DNA of 64,000 bases from Choanephora cucurbitarum (taxonomy: Eukaryota > Mucoromycota > Mucoromycetes > Mucorales > Choanephoraceae). This document shows, piece by piece, positions 1 to 12,800 of this stretch (positions are counted from its first letter, which is position 1; every line of letters begins with the position of its first letter). The stretch covers positions 62,001 to 126,000 of the forward strand of contig JAIWNI010000056.1 in the NCBI GenBank assembly GCA_025331435.1. Reading direction: 5' to 3'. Both the position numbers and the translations under genes were made by a program. The notes beneath the pieces were generated by a model, which was not told the origin of the DNA, made no database searches, and saw nothing but the letters and a program-made list of their open reading frames with translations.

Positions 1-3000
1 CAGAGAAGATTGAAGACAACCGAATCAGATGAAGTGAGATGTCAAATTTATCATTTTTTCTTCTTTTTTATGTAACCATCAAGAAAAAAAAATTCATTTC
101 CCCCTCCTCCTTTCCTACTGGGGATGTTTGAACACTCTTAGGCATTAGTTTATTTCCCATTAGGTCTGAATGACATCAACCCGGTATTCAAAGTGTCAGA
201 TGCAATGTACGGCAGAGACCACGAAGCTCAACTGATACGCACCATTGTCGAAAATACCCACCAGTTTCATCAACAGGCCAAGAAGAAAGCTCAGCAGATT
301 CAACCAGATCCAACAAAAGAAGAAGACAACAGTGCCTTAAAGGAAGCAGATAACTTTCGAGTCAATTCGTCTACCTCATTAGATCATACGGTATGTGAAG
401 TCATTGTGCTGAAGGGGCCAGGTGGTATCGGTAAATCAACTTTGGTCTCTAGCTTGAATGTGCAGGCGCGTCAGTATGGTTACACAGCATGTGCCAAATT
501 TGATAAAAATCAAAAGAGACCCTACAATGGCCTATTGAAATGCCTTTCTTCTATCCTGCGACAGCTCTTGACTGAGTCGGAGCATGTGGTACGCGAGTTC
601 TATAAAGATCTGAAACATAATTTAGGTCCTCAGTTTAGTAATGTTCGACTGATGGTCAATATGGTGCCTGAATTAAAGCCAATTTTGTGCGACAGTCAAG
701 ATAATGATACCAATCTAGATGATGATGATGCACTCTCTAGCATTCTAAATACAGAGACTCGTTTTCATTCGGTAAGCAGAAAATAGCTATTTCTTTAGTC
801 TAAGAGAATAACGAACCGAGTTTTAGATTTATCTGAATATCATTCGAGCTATTGCTAAAAGGAAATTACTCACTTTGGTAACAAGGCGATACATGTTTCA
901 TACATGCTCAATGCTTACTTATTTCTATTTTCGATAGTGCTTAGATGACCTTCAAGAAGCAGGTATAAAAGCTTGTGTTGCTTATAAAAGAAAACACTCT
1001 CTCATACTCTTTCTTTAGATGAATCATCCATTCGATTGATCAATGCCTTTATATCCTCTAGAACAACAGCACTTGTTATTCTGACCTTTCGCGATGGTCT
1101 CGAAACACCAAAGAGAGTAGTAGAGATTTTGGAGAAGTGCAATAACCCTGTCACCAACATACAACTTCATCCTCTCACCATGGACGATTTCAAAGACCTT
1201 GTACTCAACACATTTTACAATATCAGTACCAACAGTCTAGACCAAAACAAGGCGGCCGTTCAAGAACATACAGAGACCATTATGCCACTTGTCACCATCA
1301 TCTATCACTGGACAAGAGGCAACCCGTTTTACGCTAAACAGTTCCTAAAACATATGAAGCGTAAAGACGATATCTGGTTTGATTGGAATGAAAAGCACTG
1401 GAAGTTTAGATTAGATAACATCAAGGGTCTAATGGACGCTCAAAAGGGAGACACACCACCAAATCGGATTGCCAAAAGATCCAGTCACGATATGTTTCAC
1501 TTGAGTGTGGATCAAGCAAAGCAACTTAACAGTACGCATCCAATTGATCATACATTTGACGTTCGAAATCTAGTTTCGCATTTACGGTCCTTAGATGCGA
1601 ATGCTCAATGCTTTTTGAAATGGGCTAGTTTATTGGGCCATGTATTTAATTTCAAAAGGATCAAGTGGCTCATGTTGACAACAACGGAAGAAGATCAATC
1701 AGCCAACCGTCTTCGCCTGTCAGATAGCGAAGAAAATGAAACATACGAACTACAAGAGAATCAGGCTATGTTAGGCCTTCAGGTTGCTTTAAATGAGGGT
1801 GTAATTCAGTACAATTCTGGCAACGAATTTTGCTTTATACACGATCGATATTATCAAGCAGCTGCCATGTTGATTACCGATTCAAGTCAACACGAAAGCA
1901 TGCATCTCAAGATTGGTCAAATGCTGATGTTGGAAGAAGAACAAGAGGAGGAAGAGGAAGACAATGTGTTTATGATGGCTGATCATTTCTTAAAGAGTGT
2001 ACGACTGATTGCCATGATGAGCAAGCGTAAACCTTATCGAGACGTATTGATTCGTGCGGCCAATGAAGCCACACTTTCAGGTGCGCTTGAAATGTCTGCA
2101 GGCTATTATGAATGTGCCTTGTCCTTATTGGATCCAGATATGGATAAACGATGGCAAGACGATATTGATTCTTCCTTCACAGAGACATTGAACCTCTATA
2201 TGAAAATTCTAGAGCTGAAATTGTTAAACAACAAAGATTTTCAGGATACCATGACTGGCCATATCACTACGACCACAACAACGCATAAAGAAGAAAGTAT
2301 GATTGATAATCATAAAGTGGTGGACCAGACAACATCTCTGGTAGCTGATGGCAATAAACTGGTGAAAGCTACTACATTTATCATGCAAGATGAAATGAGA
2401 GATAACATGATACAACAAATCATGGAGCGTACAAAGGACAAACCTTATGAACGATCCCAAGCCTGGCGAATTCAAGCACGTATCTATTTCCAACAATCAC
2501 AATACCGAAAAGGTATTCATAATATCCTTGAGGGACTTGAAGAGCTGGGCATTGTGGTAGACACGAACATTACAGAACAAGAAGTCTTGGATTACTATCA
2601 ATTGATCAAACAAAAGATCATTCAGTCTGGATTTGATGCATTGATGGAATCTGGATCATGTCAAAGCAGTAAGCAAATTGCTGTCATGACCTTGTTGAAC
2701 GAGGCCTGTACCGGCGCTTATTGGGTCAATCCTATTCTGGTGGACTTCTTTGGTCTCAAGCTATGTGAGTTATCACTTCAGTATGGTTATACGCCTGCAA
2801 GTGGAGGTGGGTTTATTTGGGTAGGATGTACAGCAACTCGAGTATCTGAGTTTAGGTTTGCTGCCGAATTGGGCAAATTTGGGGTGGCTCTTTGTGAAAA
2901 ATATGCTGGTAATTCGGAAATTGCAAGAGCCATTATTGTCTACCATTCCTTACTAGCCCAATGGACTGGTGTTCATGTGCGTGAATATATATATCAATAC

Positions 3001-6000
3001 CAACGTGCTTATAAATATGCCATTGCAGGTGGAGACCAGGTTTGTTTTCTTTCTTTTTTTGTTTTGTTTTTATTATTCAATTGTACTTATATTTACCCAT
3101 TTTCTTTTTTGAGGAAATAGCTTTATTCATCTATGGCATTATTTCATGTAGCTACTACTCTTTACTGGACAAGTTCAAATTTATTTGATTTACATTGGCA
3201 TTTAAATCATTCGTTAGAAGAATGTAGCAAAGGCAGTTCAAAAGATGTGCTTATTTTAAATATTTCGTTGTGGCGATCTGTTATGGTTTTCCAAGGAAGA
3301 ACAGATATCACACAGGATCCTGAAAAGCTGATGAATGACCCTGATAATAGCTTTGATGAGCCTTCTTTTGTGGAAGATCTAAAGAGTCAAAGTGTGAATT
3401 CGGGTAATCCTTTAAACTGGTAAAGAAGAAGATTATCCACGGATTCTTTTTTTCTTTCTTAAAAATTTAACCGTATTATTATAGGCATTACAGTTTCAAG
3501 ATGATTTTATTGTTTCATTTTGGATTTGCCAAAGCAGCTTCTGAACTCGGATTCAAGATATTTGATAATTCAATTAATGAAATAGTGTAAGTGAAAACAT
3601 GGTTGCAAGCATACACTGTATTCATTATTATTCTATAGACATCGTCATGTTTGTATTGCCATGTATTATCATTCAATTTCTATTGTTGAAAGTCTTCGAG
3701 ATCCAAATCTAGATGCAGCCACACGAGAGAAATACACTAGACAACTTTACAAAAATGAGAAAAAACTAAATGATTTAGCCACCTATTCAGAAGTCAACTA
3801 TCGTATGTATCATAAGATTGTGGTAACGTATCGACAACCCCCCTTTTTTTTTGTTAATTTCAGGAGATGTTGATCTTTTTCTCTATAGCAAGCACAAATT
3901 TCCACTTTAGATTTGAACAATCTATCACATACACTTCAGCTGTACAATGAAGTCATGGATTTGGCTTTGAAAGGTAAATGGCATTCCTTTTTGGGTTTGA
4001 CATTTGAATTGGCATCAGAGCATTATATGCGATGTGGACTCTCTCAATTGGCTGTACCTACTCTCTCTCGATCGATTGAATTCTATGCTCGTTGGGGAGC
4101 CATCGGTAAAGTTCAATATCTGGAAAAGAAATACAGTAAAGAGCTCCAGGGGCAAGCGGTGAGTGGAAAGGAAGACATGTCTGTCCAGACTGAGGATGTC
4201 ATTGTTGGAACAACCACTGTGGCAGAAAAAAACGCGACTGTATGGGACAACAACAGTAGTGATGGCAACACGCACGATTCTTCTCTTAAAGAATCTTACA
4301 ATGAAGACAATTCGTCACCCAATGAGGATAACAGACCTGAAGATATTGGAGAGTCTAGCGTCAGTGACACAGTTTATCCAGAAGATCTCAAGAGAGTACG
4401 TGAAGATGCTTTATTCTCTTTAGATATGGTTGACTTGGCTTCCATCATCAAAAGTTCGCAAGGTAAGCAATCAGGAGGGAAAGGAAATCTGTCTTACTGA
4501 TTTGTTTACAGTGATCTCAAACGAAATGAATTCATTTGATGAATTACTAAAAAAAATGATGGGCATTATCATGGTCAACTCTGGTGCAGAATCTGGAGCA
4601 ATTATTATCAAGGAAGGGCATTTTGGTATTGCTGCCTATTCTGTTCGTTCTTCGGATACATGCCAGACATATGAGCCTTTGCTAGCTCTTTGTGACGATG
4701 ACGATAAGATCCTAACACCCATTGTTCATTATGTCATTCATACCACGACCAGTCTATTTATATCTAACGTACAGGCCGATCCTCGATTTTCTATAGGTGA
4801 AAAGAGAGCTGCAGTGATCTGTATGCCTATCATGCACAAAAGTTCTTTAGTGGGTGTGCTCTATTTACAGGCAAATCTAAATGCCTTTACTCGTAAGCAT
4901 GCCAACGTACTATCAATCTTGTGTGATCAAATTGGTATCTCTATCACCAATGCCTTGCTCTTCAAGTCTGTTCAACAAGCCACCAAGGCCAATTCTCTCA
5001 TGATTCAAAGCCAAGTCAAGGCTCTTGAGGAAGCACGAGCCAGTAAAGAACAAGCATTACGTGCTACCAAGATGAAATCCAACTTTTTAGCTAACATGTC
5101 ACACGAATTACGTACACCCTTTTCGGGGTTCTATGGCATGATTTCCCTCCTGAGCGAAACCCGATTGGATCCCGAACAGCGCGAGTTTGTGACGATTGCC
5201 AAACAGAGTTGTGAAATGTTGCTGCATATCATTGACGATCTGCTTGATTTCTCTAAATTGGAAGCACATAAAGTCAAGTTGCTCCATGGTCTGTTTCATA
5301 TTGAGGATTTGATTGCTGATCGTCTGGAGTTGTTGATCACGCTAGCAACGAACAAGAATGTAGAACTGTCTTACTTTATTGATCCTGATGTTCCCTCTAT
5401 GGTGTTTGGTGATGGTAATCGTATTGGTCAGATTCTGATGAATTTGATTGGTAATGCTATCAAGTTTACACATCATGGTGAAGTGGTTGTCCATTGTGGA
5501 TTGGATACCTCGACAGAATTAGTTGAGCCAGACAATATCGTTCTCAAGATCTCAGTACGCGATACAGGTATCGGTATGTCTGAGGAAGAGATCAAAGGAT
5601 TATTTTTACCTTTCAGTCAAGTGGATGGTTCAACAACAAGGTAAAAGAAAACGAGAGGGTGTTTATTCAATAGAGATAACAAGGGAGAACTCAACAAAGA
5701 GAGTAAACTCTATAGGAATTTTGGGGGTACTGGCTTAGGTCTTTCCATCTGTCTTCAGCTTGTCAAATTGATGCATGGTGATATCCATGTTGATTCAGTT
5801 GTCAATGAAGGCTCGATTTTCTCTTTTACTATCCAGGTCAAAAGTAGTGATGCCGTATCAGAAGTAGATGCAAGCTACGATTCAAGATGTAACACCATCA
5901 ATGAGCTTAGACAGCAATTGGGACAACCTCGTCTACTTATCTTGAGTTCAGAACGAGCTTATTCGATGATTCAAGGATTCATTCCTTGGATGAAACATAT

Positions 6001-7102
6001 TGACCATACAAGTCATAGTGACGAGGCCATTGAGATGGCCAAAAGAAGCATGTACGACTGCGTTGTGATTGATTCAACCAACCCTGATATTTTCTGCAGC
6101 TTTGTGAAGAGTGCAGAAGAAACAGGCATCAACAAGACGCGGGTCCTAGTGCTGCTGGCTCCTGCTGTAGATACCATTCGCCGTCATTTAGTCAACACTG
6201 CTTCTCGCGAAAACATCAAGGATCAGCGTACTCATCATCAGGCAAACTCATTTCATTATTATCTCTTTCACCCACTAGTTGCTCGACTTTCAAAACCAAT
6301 CCGAACCATCAAGCTTTTGAATGCGCTTGCCACTCTACTCTCAACGCGCTCTGATCACTTGAATGAACCTTTGCCTAGTCCAGGCGAGAGTAGTCAACTT
6401 ATTCCAAGCAGTAACTCCATAGACACAGCTGCCTCTGGTGATATGGCATCTTCCGTTCATTCTCTACCAACCCGTGATACCAATCAGCATTCATCTGAAA
6501 TGATAGACAGCCATAAGACGGCTGATACGACAGAGGAGTTGTCCAGCTCTGGTAACACTTCTCCTCCTATGCTAGTAACACCACCTTATTCGCGTATGAA
6601 CCATGAAGCATTTTCGCCTGAAGAGCTTGCTCTGTTTAAAGGAAGAAAGATTCTAGTGGCAGAAGATAACTTTATAGCACAGCGATTGATTGTGAAGCAG
6701 TTGAGTCGATTAGGCTTTGTGGTTGAGAAATGTAATAATGGATTTGAATGTTATGATACTTGGAAATCAAGAGGACCCAGTTATTTCCTCTTGGCATGGA
6801 TTGATCATCATATGCCTGGCTGTGATGGCCTTGAGGCTACACGAAAGATCCGCAGATATGAAAAAGAAATGAACTATAGTCCAGCTTTACCTATCATTGC
6901 ACTCACAGGTATAGAATATAAATCCGTAAAGAAAAAAAAAGCAATGGCTGATCTAAATCTCATTCTAGCTGACATTCAACTGACAGCACAACAAAGTTGC
7001 TTAGAGGCAGGCATGAATGATTACGTTACTAAGCCATTAATGCAAAAAGATCTGGCTACCATCCTAAGGAAATACTGCTTAGGTCCCACTGTATTACAAT
7101 AG
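1..7102 (+). CDS. Group X-type hybrid histidine kinase, 3' part (5' end outside window)
   Basis: A large two-component sensor kinase running in from the left edge; 2118 residues are visible. Exons: <1-33, 142-771, 827-877, 938-962, 1019-3039, 3121-3419, 3485-3586, 3639-3822, 3889-4462, 4512-5640, 5716-6908, 6987-7102; all phases agree. Domain order: AAA/NACHT-like ATPase with Walker A GPGGIGKST near 415-440 and Walker B CLDDLQEADESS across the 938-962/1019 junction; long alpha-helical repeat region; GAF (about 4520-4980); HisKA with SHELRTP near 5100; HATPase_c with N box NLIGNAIKFT, G1 DTGIGM and G2 GGTGLGLS; then a C-terminal receiver with AEDN, the phospho-acceptor aspartate in IDHHMPGCDG, and TKP. 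Fungal group X kinases (Mak2/Chk-like) also carry an N-terminal Ser/Thr kinase-like domain, here presumably upstream. They feed the Ypd1-type phosphorelay to the stress MAPK pathway; that role is inferred. Confidence 0.93.
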
Positions 7103-7140
7103 AATAATATAAAGAAAACTTTCTATTTACACCGCTTCCC

Positions 7141-7681
7141 TCAATCCTCTCTTTTCTTTTTGTTGGCTGTATTGCGGTTATCGTGAGCAGCACTTCGTTT
7201 TTTCTAGAATAAAAAAAAAAGTATCTAAGACAACCAATTCCCTAACTATTAGTCTTCTATCACTTACTGTACTCTCTCGACTCATTTCTTCCATCACACT
7301 GTAGGTATCCTGTGCTCTCTTTTGAACAGAGATCCACATGTCTAATAGATGGCTGGCTTGTTTGACTGAATCACCAAAATCTTTCATCTTTAATGAGGTT
7401 CCTTTTGTGCTTTCGATCACTGTCTCCAGTGTACTGTTGAGTGATTTCAAGGTCTCATACTCCTGTCTTAGTTGTTCATTGTATGCACTTGAGTTATTTG
7501 GATTTTCTATAGGTGGTTTAGAGAGATCTTCTGGTGCTACTAGAAAAGTAGATCTTCGACCGGCTATTCTAAGTGCTGTACTTTGACGATGTGAAGGCGT
7601 AGTATGAATGGGTGTTGCAGGAAGTGGTGTGATTGGAAGAGGTTGTCTAAATCTATTCTCGTTATTGCCTTGTGAGACCAT
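7141..7681 (-). CDS. DUO1: DASH/Dam1 complex subunit Duo1
   Basis: Predicted 158-residue subunit of the outer-kinetochore DASH (Dam1) complex, which couples kinetochores to spindle microtubule ends. Exons 7268-7681 and 7141-7203; the 64-nt intron starts GTAAGT and ends CTAG, and splicing gives a basic Lys/Arg-rich tail ending at a TGA. The Duo1 core is recognisable at about residues 75-130: LNSTLETVIES, MKDFGDSV, then LLDMWISV, the helical segment typical of the family. The N-terminal 60 residues are Pro/Thr-rich and look disordered. The start at MVSQGNN is preferred because the in-frame extension upstream is low-complexity. Its length fits fission yeast Duo1 better than the longer budding yeast protein. 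The stop lies 38 bp from the converging histidine kinase stop. Confidence 0.85.
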
Positions 7682-7790
7682 AGTGGTATAAACCAAAAAA
7701 AAAAAAAGTAATAAAAAGAAACACTGTCTATTTTGCGTGTACGCAAGATACATTTGTTTTATTTTGTATGTACAAATAGGCTTCTTTGTT

Positions 7791-9109
7791 TTATTGTTTT
7801 CTTGAGTTTTCCTGCTCATGTTGTTCTTTTTTATCAGAGCTTTCAAGAGTCAAGTCAGACAAACTTTCCAACTCTTTAGCAGAATATTGCCTTGATTCAG
7901 ATGGGACTGTTGTTGTCTTTTGTGGTTCATTGATACTGTGTTCTTTGATTTCAGAAGGTGAAGTCGCTTTCACAGTTTCTCTAATCGAATTATACCATTC
8001 TTCTTTTGTCTTTCCATTCAAAAAGGCAACGATTTCCACTGTCATGTTGTCACAGCCTATACCACCATTACCAGCTGATTCAGCTAAACAACTATCCATT
8101 AATTTCTCACAAATTTCTCGAAGAGGAACATGGTTAGCCACATGCTTTCGCACAAAGTTGACAACTTCTTGGTTGGTAAGACAATCCCAGATACCATCAC
8201 AGGCTAATACCATGAATTCATCTTTTTCTGACAATGTATGTACAGTGATATCAGGCTCAGCTAAATCAATTGAGTTTTAAGTAATTGGTTTTTTTTTGGG
8301 GGGAGGAAAAGAGCTATAAATATACCTGTTACAGCTTGTTTTTCAGGAGGCAAATCAGGCATGCATTTGAACTCAAAATCACCCAAGGCTCTTGAGAGTG
8401 CCAAGTTACCATTGACACGGCCAAACTCTACATGACCACCTGCGTTCTGAATACGTTCTGTTTCTTTGGGGTGACTGGGTTTATGGTCTTGTGATAGAGC
8501 AACAGCCAATCCATGAGTAGAGATGATGGCACGCGAGTCACCTGCGTTGCTTACATATAGTGTATTGTCTTTTGTCAATAGTGCCACAATAGCAGTTGAA
8601 CCAGATGCTTCATTTTGGAATTCAGGATCTGAAATACAAATATATATATAATTTAGCTGAAATGACGTATCTATTATGTACTGTATTATATAAACCTTCT
8701 CTTAAATCACTATCAATCTTAAAGAATGCATCACGAAGACTCTGCTTGAATTCACCCTTTCGAAAGGCTTCAGATTCAAATACGTTTTCCTTCAGCTGTT
8801 GACTTGAATATTTAGCGACATTGGCACCTATTTTGTGTCAATTGGCATATTTAAATTCAAACAACGAATGTTACCTCCATGACCATCAAAGACACCAAAG
8901 AAAGCAGCACCAGTATCTTTGTATTCTAAAATATGGGTATGTGCATCCTCCATACCTAAGCTCATAAGTAATCGTTCAATTATCAAAATACTGCATAATG
9001 ACTTACTTATTCTCCAGCCTTGCATAGAAGACGCGCCAAACATAAGGCGCTTATTTTCTCCTTCAGTAGAATGTTTTGTTGTCACAGGCGCGGAAAGTAT
9101 TTGCCCCAT
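7791..9109 (-). CDS. PP2C-family protein phosphatase (Ptc2/Ptc3-like)
   Basis: Metal-dependent Ser/Thr phosphatase, 362 residues. Exons in coding order: 9007-9109, 8875-8955, 8696-8827, 8326-8628, 7791-8260. PP2C motifs appear in the expected order: GWRISMEDAH (residues about 31-40), [52 protein letters not shown] and [13 protein letters not shown]. The metal-binding aspartates are present in DGHGG, DGIWD and CDNMT. The MGQILSAP start resembles an N-myristoylation-type N-terminus, as seen in some PP2Cs; this is an inference. The C-terminal tail after about residue 290 is Ser/Glu/Lys-rich and disordered. In yeasts, close relatives dephosphorylate the stress MAP kinase, so it may act opposite the neighbouring histidine-kinase pathway, but adjacency alone does not show this. 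Confidence 0.93.
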
Positions 9110-9164
9110 ATCGTTTCCTTTAAAAACAGTAAACACCTTTTCTTTCTTGTAGTTTTAAAAAAAG

Positions 9165-9172
9165 TATTTATA
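9165..9172 (-). promoter_or_regulatory. Possible TATA box of the PP2C gene
   Basis: On the minus strand this reads TATAAATA, 56 bp upstream of the predicted PP2C start codon. Position and sequence fit a core promoter element, but AT-rich spacers give chance matches. Confidence 0.35.
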
Positions 9173-9744
9173 AAGAAAAGAAGAAGAAAAGCGAGAGAGA
9201 ATTTGGCTGATGGTTCTAGTCTCTTAAATTTACTGAGTTTTTATTTCAGGCAGCTTGTGAGGTCAACTCATCTATTTAAAATTATTATGCAAAAAAAAAA
9301 GAGAGAGAGAGAACTCTTTAACCTTAATAAGGTAATACAAACATTCTTGATTTGTTTCAAGTAGTGCTTCCAGAACTAAGTCGAGGAGGCGAAGATTGCT
9401 TGAAGATGGTCTAGACATCAAATAGTCCAGAAACGAAGTTTTGAGCATAATCTAGTCTACATAAATACTCTACTTTCTCGAGAGAAAAAAAAAAGACAAA
9501 CAGTTTTTTTTTTTTCGTTGAGCAAGCTACGATTATTCCTTTTGTAGACGTTATTTATCATGCTTTTTCCAAAAAAAAATCAACACAATATTTTATTGTG
9601 CATCGAATATGGCTTCAGAGGCTAGAGTTACGATAGATCATCTTTGTTTGTCAAAACATTAAGTTATAAGCATCTCAGAAAGAAGTTTTGATTGAGTCTT
9701 TTTCTCTTTCTTACTTTTTCTTGGTTTTTTTTTATAAGAAAAAA
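9173..9744. other. Intergenic spacer between the divergent PP2C and F-box genes
   Basis: AT-rich DNA with several A and T runs of 8-12 bases (for example near 9290 and 9500). No conserved coding sequence was seen. It must hold the F-box promoter; a pyrimidine-rich stretch lies just before the F-box start. Confidence 0.6.
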
Positions 9745-10986
9745 ATGTTGTCAAGAGAATTGCCATCTGAAGTTCATTTCAGAGTTTTAAAGCATTTGAA
9801 CTATAGTGACCTAAAACAATACGGTCTTGTATCCAGACAATGGAGAAGGATGGCGCAACATGCTCTGTTTGAAGAAGTCTCCTTATATTCTGAAGAAAAA
9901 CTAGATTCTCTTCTTGATATGCTCACTGGATCACCTTTTGTGGGAAGCTCAGTGTCAATCATAACATTATCAATGCCTATAAGCAAGAATAGAGCAAGCC
10001 AATATTCCAGGCTGATTCGTTTGACGCCCAATGTAAAAACTCTTCGCGCTAAAGCTAATGACGAGAGATTATTTCAAACTGTACTACTAGAGATGCAAAA
10101 AGGTCACTGGAAGCAGCTTCATCGTGTACTAGAAGAAGACATGTCAAATAACGTGAAGATATCTCTCTGTCGCGACTATTATAGGCTCATATCGACAATT
10201 CAAGACAAAATCGTGTTTGTCATGCTCAACATACCATCTGATCCCAATTCGTTAAATCAACCATCCTGTTTTCAATTCCCTTCATATATCACAAAACAAA
10301 CACGCTTTAATGCAGCAGAAGCCTTGATTTGTTCGTCTCGTGGAAAGGCAGAAATCAAAGTGTTGGAAGATGCACTTGCACTTTGTCCAAATGCTGTATG
10401 CCTTGTACTTTCGCACACTTCTCTTGACTGGTATGAAGATAGAACAACGAACATTGAGCCAAACACTACAGTTAAAGGTTTCAGTGTAACTTTAGGTGAA
10501 TATACAGAAGGCAGTCTGAATTACATTTGCCAAAAGTTTCCTGAAGTTGAGGATCTAGTCATTGGGGTTTCTATCGATTGTGAAAGTGATTTTTGCATAT
10601 CTAAAGATATCGCAACTCAGCTTGCAGATTTTGCATACCGGACCGATAAATGCTATGTTTCGTTGGAGTTTGCGGAAGGACAAGAGCAATGACTCCCTGC
10701 GTTTATGTCGCATGAATGGACAGGAGAAGTAAACATTTTTCTGCAGGATTATTGTTTTTGTTTTAGGCATGATAAATCTAAATCGCGCCTGTCAACACTA
10801 CATATTGAAGGTGATATAGAATATCTTGAGGATGATCTAAGTGAAACCGTAAAAGCATACTTTGGCCAGCTAGATGAATTTGATATGAATCAAGGAGGTC
10901 GTACGTGCGATAGGCTCTTAGAGTATTGTCCACAACTTCGGCGAACTCGAAATGGCTATTGCTATGTACGGTCGATAATGATATAA
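9745..10986 (+). CDS. F-box domain protein
   Basis: Starts with a clear F-box (about residues 4-45; ELPSEVHFRVLKHL then YSDLKQYGLVSRQWRRMA), the Skp1-binding module of SCF ubiquitin ligases. The rest is a leucine-rich fold with motifs such as LCPNAVCLVLSHT, as in the expanded Mucorales F-box/LRR-like families; the target is unknown. The simple reading frame ends at a TGA (10690-10692), but the same frame continues to 10986 with coding-like sequence. I favour a 99-nt intron (10668-10766; donor GTTTGC, acceptor TTTTAG) that removes the TGA and gives 380 residues. The donor is weak. If it is not used, the product is 315 residues, or the locus carries a premature stop. A further exon at 11164-11319 (intron 10966-11163) is possible. 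Confidence 0.72.
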
Positions 10987-12006
10987 GCATGAGCAATATA
11001 ACGCAACTACCTTTTTTTTTGTTTCATTCTGCGTTTTGTCGTATTGAACTTAATAGCATAAAATCTAGCAACAGTCGAAATAAAGAAACACTATTTCATC
11101 AAGTCCCCTTTTATTGCTTCTTTCTTTGCTTGATATGTTACTCTAGATTTCTACGATTTGTAGGAATCAATGCATAGCCCAGAATTGCCAGACGGTCCTT
11201 GCTTGCAAAATGAAGCATGTTTCATAGCCACGTATGTATTCCAACACACAGGAGAAAAGCTCTTTCAAATCTACTGTACCGCCTCTCCATTCAATACAAG
11301 TCAAAGACACCATGTCTAGAAAACTGACTACTTGTGCTTTGAAAGCTGCCAATTTCTAGGGACTTTGTAGAATAAAAGAAAAAAAGACTATGTAGTTAGT
11401 AACAAAAGTACCATTGGATTAGCCACCCGCTCCTTTTCCTGCCATACAACAGAATTCGCTAAGCATCATGTCTGTGTCAGATACTCTATTATCTGTCACA
11501 CCAATTGCGCCACTCAACAAAACCAAATCCTGAACTCAATTTCCTCTTGGCCCAATGTTGCCTTTTAAATTTCTGCAGACACAAAACAATTTATCCAAGA
11601 AAAAAAGTAACAAACCTTCTCCAAGTATGGTATTATAATAAACGATATCGCTATCAAAAGGCTAGGTATGCAAAACGGACTTTTTCTTGCTTCATCAAGA
11701 CACAATGTTTGTTTTAATATAGAGAACAATGTATACTATGGTCAATCCAAGTTTTTTTATTTCAGTCTGTTATGTAAACTTGGATAACACATATTTCAGT
11801 CTCTAGACCAATAGCCTTGCAGCCATTGTTCAATTGAAAAAAGTTTCGATTCACACATATAAGGGGAGAGGGGGAGGTTATGTATTGACAGCTTTCCTTT
11901 TATAGAACCGATTTGTTTAGACAGAAAACATAGAGATTGAATTTTTTTTTATCTCTCTCTCTCTTTCTCCCTTTCTCTCTTTTCCTCTGATTCAGTTTAT
12001 CCGAAA
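10987..12006. other. Spacer downstream of the F-box gene
   Basis: Mostly AT-rich non-coding sequence. A short plus-strand open stretch (11164-11319, about 50 codons, preceded by TTTGTAG) could be an extra C-terminal F-box exon or a remnant. A CT-rich tract at about 11951-11985 lies just before the next gene and looks like its pyrimidine-rich leader. Confidence 0.5.
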
Positions 12007-12800
12007 ATGAACACCAAGCGTAATGCAAATCACCTTAGTGACTGCGATGTAGAGAGGCTGCAAGAAACCACTTCTGAAACATCAAGCGACACGCGTGTGT
12101 TGGCTCTAGAGCAAAGAATTGATGAATTAAAGAGTCTTGTGGGCCAATTGGTAGAAAGAGTTTATGCCTTAGAAAAGTCTACTCAGCCATCTGTGTGTTG
12201 TCATACAAAGCGTCAAAAGAGAACACCGACCATTGGAGGTAAATTTTTTTTTCTGTGGTTGATTTTGTTACTGAACAATGATTCCGAATAGATAATTACC
12301 CTGTTGAGGTAGTGGCGCTTTTTCAGAACAAGCATCCTGAAGATGATCAGACCGATGTACTTTATGCCAATAACGGAGATCGAATCTTTCAGCCAGCACC
12401 CAGCATAGGAAAGAAGGTATCTCCCAAAGAAAAACTAGAGGAATTCACGCTCAGGTACATTCAGAAATATACCAACTGGGATCTTGAAGGACAAGCTGCA
12501 GCTGAACAAGCAGATCTGATGTATGCAAACACTTTCTTTTTCGTAAAGGAGTTTGTATCTACATTTTTCTCGGACAGAATTGCTTCTGGCTTTCGTGTGA
12601 GTCATTTAGCTGCTGAAGAGTATAATCGGTATGCAGCTATGTTTGATTTACGAATCAAGAAGGCTCTTGAAATTATAGGTGCGGAAAAAGGAAAGAATGC
12701 ACTCATTCCCTTTCATCTTTTAGTCAACCATTGGGGATCCAAGACGCTGATTGCTTATCGCATTAGAAATATCGCAGATGATCGTCGTAAGAAACAATAA
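12007..12800 (+). CDS. Unrecognised protein with N-terminal coiled coil
   Basis: 246-residue protein of unknown function. Exons 12007-12238 and 12292-12800; a 53-nt intron with donor GTAAAT and acceptor AATAG joins codon GAT. Residues about 30-60 form a heptad-like coiled coil (VLALEQRIDELKSLVGQL), followed by a short basic segment (KRQKRTP) that could be a nuclear signal. The C-terminal two thirds is a helical, probably globular region with many aromatic residues, ending in the basic RRKKQ. A DNA-binding or oligomerising role would fit, but I recognise no family. The start codon follows a CT-rich leader, as in other genes here. Confidence 0.8.

Noticed and set aside
7564..7746. N-terminal extension of the Duo1 frame beyond 7681
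   Set aside because: The extension is low-complexity Phe/Tyr/Lys-rich sequence lying in the leader; MVSQGNN in front of the Pro/Thr-rich region is the better start.
10690..10695. Programmed stop-codon readthrough in the F-box gene
   Set aside because: The context TGA CTC is not the strong TGA CTA readthrough motif, and a phase-correct intron explains the break more simply.
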